Source: an uncultured Eubacteriales bacterium
GTDB lineage: Bacteria; Bacillota; Clostridia; Peptostreptococcales; Anaerovoracaceae
Assembly: GCA_902786355.1 (NCBI GenBank)
Contig: CADABZ010000005.1
Coordinates: 1 to 64,000 of the forward strand
Reading direction: 5' to 3'
DNA length: 64,000 nt
The notes below the pieces were generated by a model. It saw only the letters and a program-made list of their open reading frames with translations, did not search any database and was not told the DNA's origin. Of the stretch, positions 1 through 8,910 are shown in pieces (position 1 is the first letter of the stretch; the number at the start of each line of letters is the position of its first letter). The translations under genes were made by a program, and so were the position numbers.

Positions 1-88
1 TGGCGGAGGACATGGGACTCGAACCCACGGGGCTGTTACGCCTTACCTGATTTCCAATCAGGCTCCTTAGCCACTCGGTCAATCCTCC
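1..88 (-). tRNA. tRNA-Ser (anticodon GGA)
   Basis: Read on the minus strand this folds as a class II tRNA. The acceptor strand GGAGGAT (82-88) pairs with GTCCTCC (5-11), followed by discriminator G (4) and an encoded CCA (1-3). The anticodon loop holds GGA at 53-55, reading UCC/UCU serine codons. A long variable arm lies between the anticodon and T arms, and the T loop is GGTTCGAGTCC. The 88-nt length is normal for tRNA-Ser. The window begins exactly at the 3' end of the gene. Confidence 0.95.
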
Positions 89-244
89 GCAGCAAGTTAT
101 TAAATCTGTATTAAGTTGCCTCGCAGACATTATCTGTTCCGCTCAGCCCGATAATCTTAACATAAGCTGTTTCGAATTGCAATAGGATTTCTCTGGTTGG
201 CTGCATAAGTCCCTTCTGGCATATCCGATGCAGTTATTTTGGAT

Positions 245-338
245 GTTAACTAATATTTGAGAAATAATACAACCCATATACCTGTAAATATGATATTATC
301 AATCCATATCGGTTAACAGACGTTAACTATCTTTAACT
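245..338 (+). promoter_or_regulatory. TTAAC-repeat operator candidate upstream of feoAB
   Basis: Three TTAAC-containing units start at 312, 322 and 332, exactly 10 bp apart (GTTAAC, GTTAAC, TTTAAC). A fourth GTTAAC sits at 245-250. All lie in the AT-rich stretch directly ahead of feoAB, the last one 23 bp before the ATG. Spacing of one helical turn puts the repeats on one face of the DNA, as expected for cooperative repressor binding. Iron-transport genes are usually under Fur or DtxR-type control, and a DtxR-family gene lies at 34829-35227. The link between that regulator and these repeats is inference only. Confidence 0.45.
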
Positions 339-360
339 AATATAAAATCGGACGGTAAAT

Positions 361-2730
361 ATGACACTTAAAGAACTGGGGATCGGTGAATCTGCTATTA
401 TCACAGCTGTTGGCGGTGAAGGTGCTCTTCGGCAGCACTTTCTCGACATGGGTGTGATTCCGGGTACAGAGGTCACTGTTATAAAATATGCACCGCTCGG
501 AGACCCTGTTGAGCTCAAAATACATGGGTATCAGCTTACTCTGAGGGTCAATGATGCGGCAAAGATAGAAATAGATAAGTCTGCTGTTTCGAAGGAGGTT
601 CCTTCTAGCGGAGATACGACTGCTGCATTGATCCAGGAAGCACATGACTCATATGCAGGCCATATTGAGCATCCGGGGCTTGGAGAAGGCGGTCGCTTTC
701 ATCCTAAAGGGACCGGCGATCCGCTCCCTGACGGCACTCTTCTGACTTTTGCCCTTGTCGGCAACCAGAACAGCGGCAAGACCACCCTTTTTAACCAGCT
801 GACAGGATCTAACCAGCATGTCGGTAATTTCCCGGGAGTTACGGTCGACCGCAAGGATGGTCCTATCAAAGGCCACCCGGATACAATGATAACAGATCTG
901 CCGGGCATCTATTCGATGTCACCATACAGCAGTGAAGAAATCGTATCGAGGAACTTCGTTCTGCAGGATAAGCCTAAGGCAATTATCAATATAGTTGATG
1001 CTACCAACATCGAGAGAAATATGTATCTGACGATGCAGCTTCTCGAAATGGGTATTCCGGTCGTCGTCGCACTTAACATGATGGACGAACTCCACGCCAA
1101 CGGCGGCACGATAGATGTCAATGCGATGGAGAGTATACTGGGAACTCCTGTCGTCCCTATCTCGGCGGCCAAGAATCAGGGTATACATGAGCTTATAGAT
1201 CATGCGATCCACATAGCTAAGTATCAGGAAAAACCTGCACGCATGGATTTCTGTGATCAGAATGACCACGGCGGAGCTGTGCACAGAGGCATACATGCTG
1301 CCCAGCATCTGATCGAAGATCACGCAGAGAACGCCGGACTTCCTCTGAGATTCTCAGCGACCAAGCTCATCGAAGGCGATCCTCTCGTCTCGCAGGCTCT
1401 GGGTCTTGACCAGAATGAAAAAGAGACAATTGAACATATCGTCCTTCAGATGGAGGAAGAGCGCGGACTTGACAGGAGCGCTGCGATAGCCGATATGCGT
1501 TTTGCATTCATCAAAAAAGTCTGTGACGCGACTGTCCAAAAGCCTCACGAGAGCAAAGAGCGCCTTCGCAGTGAGCGCATCGACCGTATCCTTACAGGAA
1601 AATGGACTGCGATCCCTGCATTCATAGCTATCATGGGAGCCGTATTCTACCTGACATTCAATGTCATAGGCGCATGGCTCCAGGGTCTGCTTGAGACAGG
1701 GATAGGAGCACTCGCGGATTTGGTGGATGCCGCGCTTACTGCAGGCCATGCGAATGAAGCGATACACGGATTGATAATCAAGGGAATATTCGAAGGTGTC
1801 GGAAGTGTGCTGAGCTTCCTTCCGATAATCGTCGTACTGTTCTTCTTCCTGTCTCTCCTGGAGGATTCGGGATATATCGCACGAGTCGCGTTCGTTATGG
1901 ACCGGATACTGAGAAAGATAGGACTTTCCGGACGAAGCATAGTCCCGATGCTCATCGGATTCGGATGTACGGTGCCGGCTGTTATGGCTACCCGCACCCT
2001 TCCGAGTGAACGTGACCGCAGGATGACTATACTGCTCACACCATTCATGAGCTGCTCGGCAAAACTGCCTATATACGGATTTTTCGTCAGTGCATTTTTC
2101 CCGGGCCGCGGAGGACTGATAATGGTCGGTCTCTACTTGCTGGGGATCTTAACTGGCGTTATTATAGCCATACTCTACCGCGGTACACTATTCAAGGGTG
2201 AAGCTGTTCCGTTCGTGATGGAGCTTCCTAACTACCGCCTGCCTGGCATCAAGAATGTACTGAGACTCCTCTGGGAAAAGGCAAAAGACTTCCTCGAGAG
2301 AGCTTTCTCGGTCATACTTATAGCTACGATCGTGATCTGGTTCCTGCAGAGTTTCGACTTCAGTCTCCACATGGTCGCCGATCAGCAGCAGAGCATGCTC
2401 GCTGCAGTCGCAGGTGTTATCGCTCCTGTACTTAAGCCGATCGGACTCGGTGACTGGCGCATCGCTACTTCACTTATATCCGGATTCATGGCCAAGGAAA
2501 GCGTTGTTGCCACACTTGGAATGCTGTTCGGAAAGAGTGTGACTACAGCGATCTCTTCAGCATCTGCTGCTTCGCTGCTGGTGTTCTCCCTTCTCTACAC
2601 ACCATGTGTAGCTGCGATCGCTTCGATCAAGCGTGAGATGGGATCACAATGGGCATGCGCAGTAGTTGTATGGCAGTGCGTGATCGCATGGATCGTATCC
2701 TTTGTGACATACCTCATCATGTCGATGTAA
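361..2730 (+). CDS. feoB: FeoA-FeoB fusion ferrous iron transporter
   Basis: Inner-membrane GTP-dependent Fe2+ importer in which the small FeoA protein is fused to FeoB, a known arrangement in Clostridia. Residues 1-75 are the SH3-like FeoA domain. A His-containing linker (about 76-125, with H95, H101, H104, H114) leads to the G domain: G1 GNQNSGKT at 134-141, G3 DLPG at 179-182, G4 NMMD at 239-242, G5 SAAK at 268-271. The C-terminal half has the gate/core membrane segments of FeoB. At 789 aa the length fits FeoB plus FeoA. No feoC follows. The gene stands alone on the plus strand between the TTAAC repeats and a hairpin terminator. Confidence 0.96.
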   Translation: MTLKELGIGESAIITAVGGEGALRQHFLDMGVIPGTEVTVIKYAPLGDPVELKIHGYQLTLRVNDAAKIEIDKSAVSKEVPSSGDTTAALIQEAHDSYAGHIEHPGLGEGGRFHPKGTGDPLPDGTLLTFALVGNQNSGKTTLFNQLTGSNQHVGNFPGVTVDRKDGPIKGHPDTMITDLPGIYSMSPYSSEEIVSRNFVLQDKPKAIINIVDATNIERNMYLTMQLLEMGIPVVVALNMMDELHANGGTIDVNAMESILGTPVVPISAAKNQGIHELIDHAIHIAKYQEKPARMDFCDQNDHGGAVHRGIHAAQHLIEDHAENAGLPLRFSATKLIEGDPLVSQALGLDQNEKETIEHIVLQMEEERGLDRSAAIADMRFAFIKKVCDATVQKPHESKERLRSERIDRILTGKWTAIPAFIAIMGAVFYLTFNVIGAWLQGLLETGIGALADLVDAALTAGHANEAIHGLIIKGIFEGVGSVLSFLPIIVVLFFFLSLLEDSGYIARVAFVMDRILRKIGLSGRSIVPMLIGFGCTVPAVMATRTLPSERDRRMTILLTPFMSCSAKLPIYGFFVSAFFPGRGGLIMVGLYLLGILTGVIIAILYRGTLFKGEAVPFVMELPNYRLPGIKNVLRLLWEKAKDFLERAFSVILIATIVIWFLQSFDFSLHMVADQQQSMLAAVAGVIAPVLKPIGLGDWRIATSLISGFMAKESVVATLGMLFGKSVTTAISSASAASLLVFSLLYTPCVAAIASIKREMGSQWACAVVVWQCVIAWIVSFVTYLIMSM

Positions 2731-2741
2731 ATAGCGAAAGG

Positions 2742-2772
2742 CCCTGAGCTGTTATAGCTCAGGGTCTTTTTT
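2742..2772 (+). terminator. Intrinsic terminator of feoAB
   Basis: A perfect 9-bp stem, CCCTGAGCT (2742-2750) with AGCTCAGGG (2756-2764), encloses a 5-nt loop and is followed by TCTTTTTT on the plus strand. The stop codon of the convergent DUF2130 gene (2759-2761, minus) lies inside the right arm, so this gene and the terminator share bases. Confidence 0.9.
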
Positions 2773-4000
2773 CAAGTTCATCGAACATTGCTTTGACTGT
2801 CGGTGCGTTTTTGGTCAGTTTCTTGATCGAGAGATCCTGTGCTTTATCATTGGCAAGGCGCAGATTTCTCTCTGAGGATGTAAGGGCCTCTTTTACCTTC
2901 TCAAGCTGTCTTATGGATTTGTCTATCTCATTGATAGCGTCTTCAAACTTGCGGCTCGCAAGCTCGTAATTCCTTCCGAAGGCATTCTTGAAGCTCTCCA
3001 TGTTCTCCTCGAAATGAAGGATATCTACCTGCTGGTTCTTTACGATCTGCAGCTCTCTCTGGTACTTCAGAGAGTTGAGTGCAGCATTCCTCAGAAGCGT
3101 GATCATCGGAATGAAGAACTGAGGGCGGATAACATACATCTTCTCATATCTGTATGAAACATCCACGATCCCGTTATTGTACAGCTCGTTATCCGCTTCA
3201 AGGAGGGACACGAGCACTGCATATTCGCATTTCTTCTCTTTGCGGTCCTTATCGAGTTCTTTGAAGAAGTCTTCGTTCTTGTGCTTGGTAGCGGTCGTAT
3301 CCATCTCATTCTTCATCTCAAACATGATCGAGATGAACTCAGTGCCGTCTTCTGCCGACTCTCTGAAAATGAAGTCTCCCTTGCTGCCGGTCCTCGCATC
3401 GTTATCTTTCTCAAAATACGCATTCGGAAAGGCTGTCATTCTGATGGAATTGAACTGGTTCTGACAGTGCTGCTCAAGGCTTTCACCCACCATCTTGGTA
3501 GACTGGCGTGCCTTGAAGTCTTTGAGCCTCTCTATCTCCTCATCACGGAGCCTCAGCTCGCCCCTGTGCTGCTCAACAAGCTGTTTTTCAGTCAGCTCAC
3601 TCTGTCTCTGCTGCACTTCAAGATCGCCGCTCAGCTTAGTTATCTCGGCATTCTTGTCTGCGATTTCCTTATCCTTTTCCTGAATGGCTCTGGTGACAGC
3701 CAGTTCTTTCTCTGTATCTCTTCTGTCCAGCTCAGCCCTCAGCTTGTTCAGCTGCTCAGTGAGTTCTGCGCGAAGTCTGTCGATCTCTCTGTCCTTCTCG
3801 GAAAGAGTCTTGTCAAACTGCTTCTCCTGCTCCATGCGGACCATGCGGAGCTCATTTTCTCTCTTCTCAGCCAGTTCTGACTCGCGTCGGGCGATCTCTT
3901 TCTCAAATTCGCTGTCTCTGACCTGCTGCACTATCTGAGCGTATCCAGATTCATCGACCTGGAAAACCTGCCCGCAATTAGGACATTTTATCTCTTTCAT
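2759..4000 (-). CDS. DUF2130 protein with long coiled coil
   Basis: Residues 1-10 contain one zinc-ribbon-like CxxC (CPNCG at 6-10). Residues about 20-165 are a highly charged coiled coil rich in E, K, R and Q. The rest is the DUF2130 domain with the conserved blocks [14 protein letters not shown] and FEMKNEMD. The E-x-K in the last block recalls PD-(D/E)xK nuclease folds, but catalysis is unproven. At 413 aa it is of usual family length. It converges on feoAB, its stop codon lying inside the feoAB terminator. The upstream neighbour on the same strand is the ABC exporter, 58 bp away. Function unknown. Confidence 0.85.
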   Translation of the reverse strand: MKEIKCPNCGQVFQVDESGYAQIVQQVRDSEFEKEIARRESELAEKRENELRMVRMEQEKQFDKTLSEKDREIDRLRAELTEQLNKLRAELDRRDTEKELAVTRAIQEKDKEIADKNAEITKLSGDLEVQQRQSELTEKQLVEQHRGELRLRDEEIERLKDFKARQSTKMVGESLEQHCQNQFNSIRMTAFPNAYFEKDNDARTGSKGDFIFRESAEDGTEFISIMFEMKNEMDTTATKHKNEDFFKELDKDRKEKKCEYAVLVSLLEADNELYNNGIVDVSYRYEKMYVIRPQFFIPMITLLRNAALNSLKYQRELQIVKNQQVDILHFEENMESFKNAFGRNYELASRKFEDAINEIDKSIRQLEKVKEALTSSERNLRLANDKAQDLSIKKLTKNAPTVKAMFDELEKRP

Positions 4001-4058
4001 ACGTCTTCTTCTCCTGTCTTATAGCCGTGTTCTGCCGGAAGCCAGCATGTGATACACA

Positions 4059-5777
4059 TCACTGACTGCTAAGCTTCTGTGTATTGTAAAGCTCTGCATA
4101 CTCACCATTCAGTGCAAGAAGCTCCTCGTGAGTGCCTGATTCGGTTATCCTTCCTTCTTCTATCACGATTATCCTGTCGGCATTTCTGACAGTTGCCAGT
4201 CTGTGAGCTATAACAAGTGATGTCCTGCCTTCAGCAAGTTCATCGAAGCTCTTCTGTATCCTCTGCTCGGTTACTGTATCAAGTGCAGATGTGGCCTCAT
4301 CGAGGATCAGTATCTTAGGATCCTTAAGGAAAATCCTCGCGATCGAAAGGCGCTGCTTCTGTCCTCCCGAAAGCTTCGTTCCGCGCTCGCCGACATATGT
4401 CTGGAACTGATCCGGCATCTCCATTATATCATCATATATCTCAGCGCGCCTGGCCGCCTCCACTATTTCAGCATAAGAAGCATCAGGCCGTCCATATCGT
4501 ATATTCTCAAGGATCGTATCTGCGAATATGAACACATCCTGCTGTACTATGCCGATGTTCTCCCTGATCGATCTCTTGGTCACATGGCGTATGTCCTGTC
4601 CGTCGATCAGGATGCTTCCCTCTGTTACATCGTAAAACCTCGGTATCAGCTGGCAAAGAGTGCTTTTGCCACCTCCGGATGGTCCGACTACAGCCACAGT
4701 CTCGCCGGAAGATATGTGAAGGTCCAGATGTTCTATTACTTCAGTGCTCTCATCATACGAGAATGAAATGTCATTGATATCAATATCACCCCGGTCTACC
4801 TTTATAGGAGGCGCATCAGGGTCCTCGACGACCATCGGCTTCATGGCCATGATCTCGTTGAATCTCCTAAGGCCTGCCATGCCGTTGGCGAAGATCTCAG
4901 CGAACTGAGCAAGCTTTCGTACCGGAGTCACGAAGGTGTTGACGAACAGAGTGAAGGTTATCAGATCTATATAGTTGAGAGAACCCTCCATTATAAGATA
5001 TCCGCCGAAAGTTATGACCACTACCGGCATGATGCCCATGAAGAACTCCTGTGCCGCGAAGAAAGACCCCATAGTTTTGAAATATACTCTGCGGGCTTCG
5101 ATATATGAGTCATTGGACTGTGTGAATCGCTTCTGCTCAACATTTTCATTAGCAAAAGCCTTGGATGTCTTCATCCCGCTAAGGCTTGTCTCTATATCCG
5201 CATTGATGCCCGCAAGTTTCCTCTTGACCTCAGTAGATGCCTCAGACATGTTCCTGCGTTTCCTCATCACGACTATGATGAAGACCGGGATCAGCACGGC
5301 AACTATAAGAGCAAGTCTCCACTCCATATAGAACATGAATCCCAGAGAGCCTAAGATAGTAAGTATTGAGATCACCAGATCCTCAGGGCCATGGTGGGCA
5401 AGCTCTGTGATTTCAAACAGATCTCCTGTCAGACGGCTCATTAGCTTTCCCGTCCGGTTTCTGTCATAGAACTCAAAGTCCAGTTCCTGCAGATGCCTGA
5501 AAAGCGCAGATCGTATATCCGCTTCCACATATACACCGAACAGATGCCCGACATATGTCATCAGATACTGTCCTGCAGAACGGAGCACATAAAAGAATGC
5601 AGCGCAAAGCATCAGCGCGAAAAAAGGTCCGTATGCCTTATCCGGCAGCATGTCATACATCGCGTGTCTGGAGACAAGCGGAAATGCCAGATCGATTGCC
5701 GCAACCATAACAGCGCAGCACATATCGAGTATGAACAGCTTTATATGCGGTCTGAAAAATCCAAGCAGTGATCTCAA
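4059..5777 (-). CDS. ABC transporter, fused permease and ATP-binding protein
   Basis: Half-size ABC exporter of the MsbA/multidrug type, acting as a dimer in the membrane. The first 300 or so residues form the six-helix permease. The nucleotide-binding domain has Walker A GPSGGGKST (about 365-373), signature LSGGQ (469-473) and Walker B ILILDEATSALD (489-500). I place the start at TTG 5777, because AGGGAG (5785-5790) lies 7 nt upstream. The longer frame from 5807 starts inside a hairpin and has no ribosome site. That gives 572 aa. Substrate cannot be predicted. It lies downstream of typA and buk on the same strand. Confidence 0.9.
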   Translation of the reverse strand: MRSLLGFFRPHIKLFILDMCCAVMVAAIDLAFPLVSRHAMYDMLPDKAYGPFFALMLCAAFFYVLRSAGQYLMTYVGHLFGVYVEADIRSALFRHLQELDFEFYDRNRTGKLMSRLTGDLFEITELAHHGPEDLVISILTILGSLGFMFYMEWRLALIVAVLIPVFIIVVMRKRRNMSEASTEVKRKLAGINADIETSLSGMKTSKAFANENVEQKRFTQSNDSYIEARRVYFKTMGSFFAAQEFFMGIMPVVVITFGGYLIMEGSLNYIDLITFTLFVNTFVTPVRKLAQFAEIFANGMAGLRRFNEIMAMKPMVVEDPDAPPIKVDRGDIDINDISFSYDESTEVIEHLDLHISSGETVAVVGPSGGGKSTLCQLIPRFYDVTEGSILIDGQDIRHVTKRSIRENIGIVQQDVFIFADTILENIRYGRPDASYAEIVEAARRAEIYDDIMEMPDQFQTYVGERGTKLSGGQKQRLSIARIFLKDPKILILDEATSALDTVTEQRIQKSFDELAEGRTSLVIAHRLATVRNADRIIVIEEGRITESGTHEELLALNGEYAELYNTQKLSSQ

Positions 5778-5797
5778 TTTATATCTCCCTAGAAAAT

Positions 5798-5824
5798 ATG
5801 CGGACAACGATATGTTATCCGCAT
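5798..5824 (-). terminator. Hairpin after buk, possible terminator
   Basis: ATGCGGA (5798-5804) pairs with TCCGCAT (818-824 of the same kilobase, i.e. 5818-5824). On the minus strand it is followed by ATTTTCT. It sits between the buk stop and the ABC transporter start and could separate the two transcripts, although the T tract is short. Confidence 0.5.
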
Positions 5825-5868
5825 TTTATCATTTGTGTATCTTCCGCAGAATCTACGGCAGCATTTAT

Positions 5869-6939
5869 TTACTCGTATGTCTCCCACTTGCCGGTCTCGA
5901 GTGCTCTGAGAGCGCCCTCTGCAAGTGATCTCATCTCTTCTTCGCCAGGAAGTCTGAGGATAGGTGCTATCTTTTCGACGTATGAGCTGATCTCATCACA
6001 GAATCTCTCGGAATATGCCATTCCGCCTGTGTATACGATAGCGTCTACATTGAATCTCAGAACAGCAGCCATCTGTCCTACATCCTTTGCCAGCTGATAA
6101 GCGATCGCCTTGAAAGCCATCATCATCTTCTCATCGCCGTCATCAAAGGCTGCATTTTCTACATCTCTGAAGTCCTTGGTGCCTGTGTACGAATAGATTC
6201 CGGCTTCCTGTCCGATGATCCTCTTGACATCAGCCTTGGTCATGCCTTCCTTGAAGCACAGATTGACAAGTGCATTGGCCGGAAGTGATCCGCCTCTGTC
6301 CATACCCATTGCTCCGTCATCCTTGACATTGTTGACATCCACTACTCTGCCCTTCTTGTGTGCAGCTACGGATACGCCTCCTCCGAGGTGGCAGACGATC
6401 AGATTGAGTTCTTCATATGGCTTGCCGAGCTGTGCCGCAGCCTTGCGGGCAACAGACTTATGATTGAGAGCATGGAAGAAAGACTGTCTCTCGAATCCAG
6501 GATAGTTCAGGCCTGAGTATCTTGCGAGCGGCTCAAACTCATCAACGCATACCGGATCTACGAAGAATGCAGGAATACCAGCTGCGTCAGCCAGTTCCTT
6601 GGAGATATATGCTCCGAGATTAGCAGCGTGCTCACCGTACGGAGGATTCTCGATATCACGGATAACAGCATCGTTTACTTTATATGTACCGGATGGGATA
6701 TGCTTGAAGAGGCCGCCTCTTCCGCAGATCGCATCAAAGTCTTCAATCTTGTAACCTTCCTCCTCGATTGCCTTGAGTATTGCTTCTTTCCTGAACGGTG
6801 CCTGAAGTACTGTCTTAGGATACTTTGCGATCTCAGCAGCATCATGATCGATGCCGACGCGCATTACTTCATTCTCGTCCTCAAAAACACAGATCTTGGT
6901 AGAAGTTGCACCCGGGTTGATAACAAGGATCTTCTTCAT
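5869..6939 (-). CDS. buk: Butyrate kinase
   Basis: Acetate/butyrate kinase family enzyme: butyryl phosphate + ADP to butyrate + ATP, a cytoplasmic substrate-level phosphorylation step. The N-terminal phosphate loop INPGATSTK (7-15) and the HLGGGVSVAAHKKGR block with following VDVNN are typical of Buk. At 356 aa it matches Buk (about 355) and not acetate kinase (about 400). A good ribosome site (AAGGAG) precedes ATG 6939. It follows typA by 24 bp. The usual partner, phosphotransbutyrylase (ptb), is not adjacent. A related branched-chain acid kinase specificity is possible. Confidence 0.92.
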   Translation of the reverse strand: MKKILVINPGATSTKICVFEDENEVMRVGIDHDAAEIAKYPKTVLQAPFRKEAILKAIEEEGYKIEDFDAICGRGGLFKHIPSGTYKVNDAVIRDIENPPYGEHAANLGAYISKELADAAGIPAFFVDPVCVDEFEPLARYSGLNYPGFERQSFFHALNHKSVARKAAAQLGKPYEELNLIVCHLGGGVSVAAHKKGRVVDVNNVKDDGAMGMDRGGSLPANALVNLCFKEGMTKADVKRIIGQEAGIYSYTGTKDFRDVENAAFDDGDEKMMMAFKAIAYQLAKDVGQMAAVLRFNVDAIVYTGGMAYSERFCDEISSYVEKIAPILRLPGEEEMRSLAEGALRALETGKWETYE

Positions 6940-6963
6940 GAGATAATCTCTCCTTTCAATTGC

Positions 6964-8847
6964 TTACCTGTTACGGTTGTTGTACTTGCGGCGCTCAAGC
7001 TCTGTGAGCAGCTTCTTGCGGAGTCTTATATCTGAAGGTGTCACTTCGACAAGCTCATCATCTGCTATGAACTCCAGAGCCTCTTCAAGAGAAAAGACCC
7101 TCGGCGGAGTAAGCTTGATGGTATCATCACTTCCCGCTGCTCTCATGTTGGTCGCTTTCTTGGCTCTGCACGGATTGACTACCATGTCATCAGATCTTGC
7201 ATTCATACCAACGATCTGTCCCTCATAGACATGATCCTGAGGCTTTACGAACATCTGGACTCTCTCCTGGATAGTGAAGATCGCATATGCGGTGCAGTGG
7301 CCTTCTTCCTGAGCTACTGCTACTCCGTTCACTCTGTCAGGAATATCGCCCTTCCATTCTTCGAATCCTTCGAATCTTCTGACCATAGTGCCTTCGCCGT
7401 GCGTGTCATTGATGAACTCTGTCCTGTACCCCATAAGCCCCCTGGTAGGAGCTGTATATACTATTCTTGAATAACCGTTGCCCTCAGAAAACATCTGCTT
7501 CATAAGGCCTTTTCTGAGATTGAGCTTGCTGATGACCGGGCCTGTGTACTCGTCCGGAACGCTTACTACAACTTCTTCAACAGGCTCGAGCTTCTCCCCG
7601 TTCTCACCTCTCTTGATGACAACCTCCGGCTTGGAAACAGCCAGCTCATAACCTTCTCTCCTCATGTTCTCAATGAGGATCGACAGATGAAGTTCTCCTC
7701 TGCCTGATACTTTGAAGCAGTCAGTGCTGTCAGTAGGCTCGACAAGCAGACCGACATTGACCTCGAGTTCCTTCTCAAGTCTGTCCTTGATATGTCTGGA
7801 CGTGACATATTTGCCGACCTTCCCGGCAAAAGGAGAAGAGTTGACCATGAAGTTCATCGAAAGTGTAGGCTCTTCGATCTGGATATTGCCCAGAGATTCC
7901 GGATGATCCGGATCGCATATAGTCTCACCTATTGAGATGTCCGGAATACCTGAAACGACAACGATGTCCCCGCTGGATGCCTCATCAACAGCTACTCTGC
8001 TGAGACCCTTATATACGAAGACCTGATTGATCTTGTTTCTGCTTACGGAGCCGTCTTCCTTGGTAACTGCTACCATCTGGGCTTCTCTGATCTTTCCTCT
8101 TGTGACTCTTCCTATTCCGAGCCTTCCGATATAGTCATCATATGCCAGAGTGGAGACCTGAAGCTGCAGCGGCTCACTGTCTCTTGCAGGATACGGGTCA
8201 CAATGATTGACGATGCACTCAAGCAGCGGCTCGATCGTAAGGCCGCCGTATCCCTTAGGCGACTTTTTGATCTTGGTCTGACCGTCACCTATCGAGATAC
8301 CCTCGACTTCCGAAGGATCATTGACTGCTATTCCCTGTCTGGCTATACCATAGAGAATAGGGAAATCAAGCTGATCATCGTTAGCTTCAAGGTCCATGAA
8401 GAGCTCATATGTCTCATCTACTACTTCGTCGATCCTTGCATCCTTCTTGTCTATCTTATTGATGAAAAGGATCGGGTTGATGCCCTGCTGGAGAGATTTG
8501 TTGAGCACGAATCTCGTCTGCGGCATAGGTCCCTCGCTTGAGTCTACAAGCAGGATGACCGTATCCACTGTCTTCATGATACGTTCAACTTCCGAGCTGA
8601 AATCCGCGTGTCCCGGAGTATCGACTATATTGATCTTGTAGTCCTTGTACATGATGGAGCAGTTCTTGGAATAGATAGTTATGCCCCTCTCCCTTTCGAT
8701 CGCATCTGAATCCATAACGCAGTCGACGACCTGCTCATTGTCGCGGAATACGTGCGACTGAGCAAGAAGTGCGTCTACGAGTGTGGATTTGCCTGCGTCT
8801 ACATGCGCTATAACTGCGATGTTGATTATTTTCTGATTGTCTGCCAT
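6964..8847 (-). CDS. typA: Ribosome-associated GTPase TypA/BipA
   Basis: Translational GTPase of the EF-G/LepA superfamily that binds ribosomes and helps ribosome assembly and stress adaptation. G1 AHVDAGKST (14-22), G3 DTPGH (76-80) and G4 NKID (130-133) are intact. Domain II, two EF-G-like alpha/beta domains and the TypA-specific C-terminus follow. The 627-aa length is typical of the family (about 610-630). The protein ends in a basic RRKYNNRNR tail. It heads the short run typA-buk. Confidence 0.96.
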   Translation of the reverse strand: MADNQKIINIAVIAHVDAGKSTLVDALLAQSHVFRDNEQVVDCVMDSDAIERERGITIYSKNCSIMYKDYKINIVDTPGHADFSSEVERIMKTVDTVILLVDSSEGPMPQTRFVLNKSLQQGINPILFINKIDKKDARIDEVVDETYELFMDLEANDDQLDFPILYGIARQGIAVNDPSEVEGISIGDGQTKIKKSPKGYGGLTIEPLLECIVNHCDPYPARDSEPLQLQVSTLAYDDYIGRLGIGRVTRGKIREAQMVAVTKEDGSVSRNKINQVFVYKGLSRVAVDEASSGDIVVVSGIPDISIGETICDPDHPESLGNIQIEEPTLSMNFMVNSSPFAGKVGKYVTSRHIKDRLEKELEVNVGLLVEPTDSTDCFKVSGRGELHLSILIENMRREGYELAVSKPEVVIKRGENGEKLEPVEEVVVSVPDEYTGPVISKLNLRKGLMKQMFSEGNGYSRIVYTAPTRGLMGYRTEFINDTHGEGTMVRRFEGFEEWKGDIPDRVNGVAVAQEEGHCTAYAIFTIQERVQMFVKPQDHVYEGQIVGMNARSDDMVVNPCRAKKATNMRAAGSDDTIKLTPPRVFSLEEALEFIADDELVEVTPSDIRLRKKLLTELERRKYNNRNR

Positions 8848-8910
8848 TTTGTCTGTATTTCCTGTGATCTTATATCTGTCGCTGGATCATGATACGGCAT
8901 ATGCCGCCCG

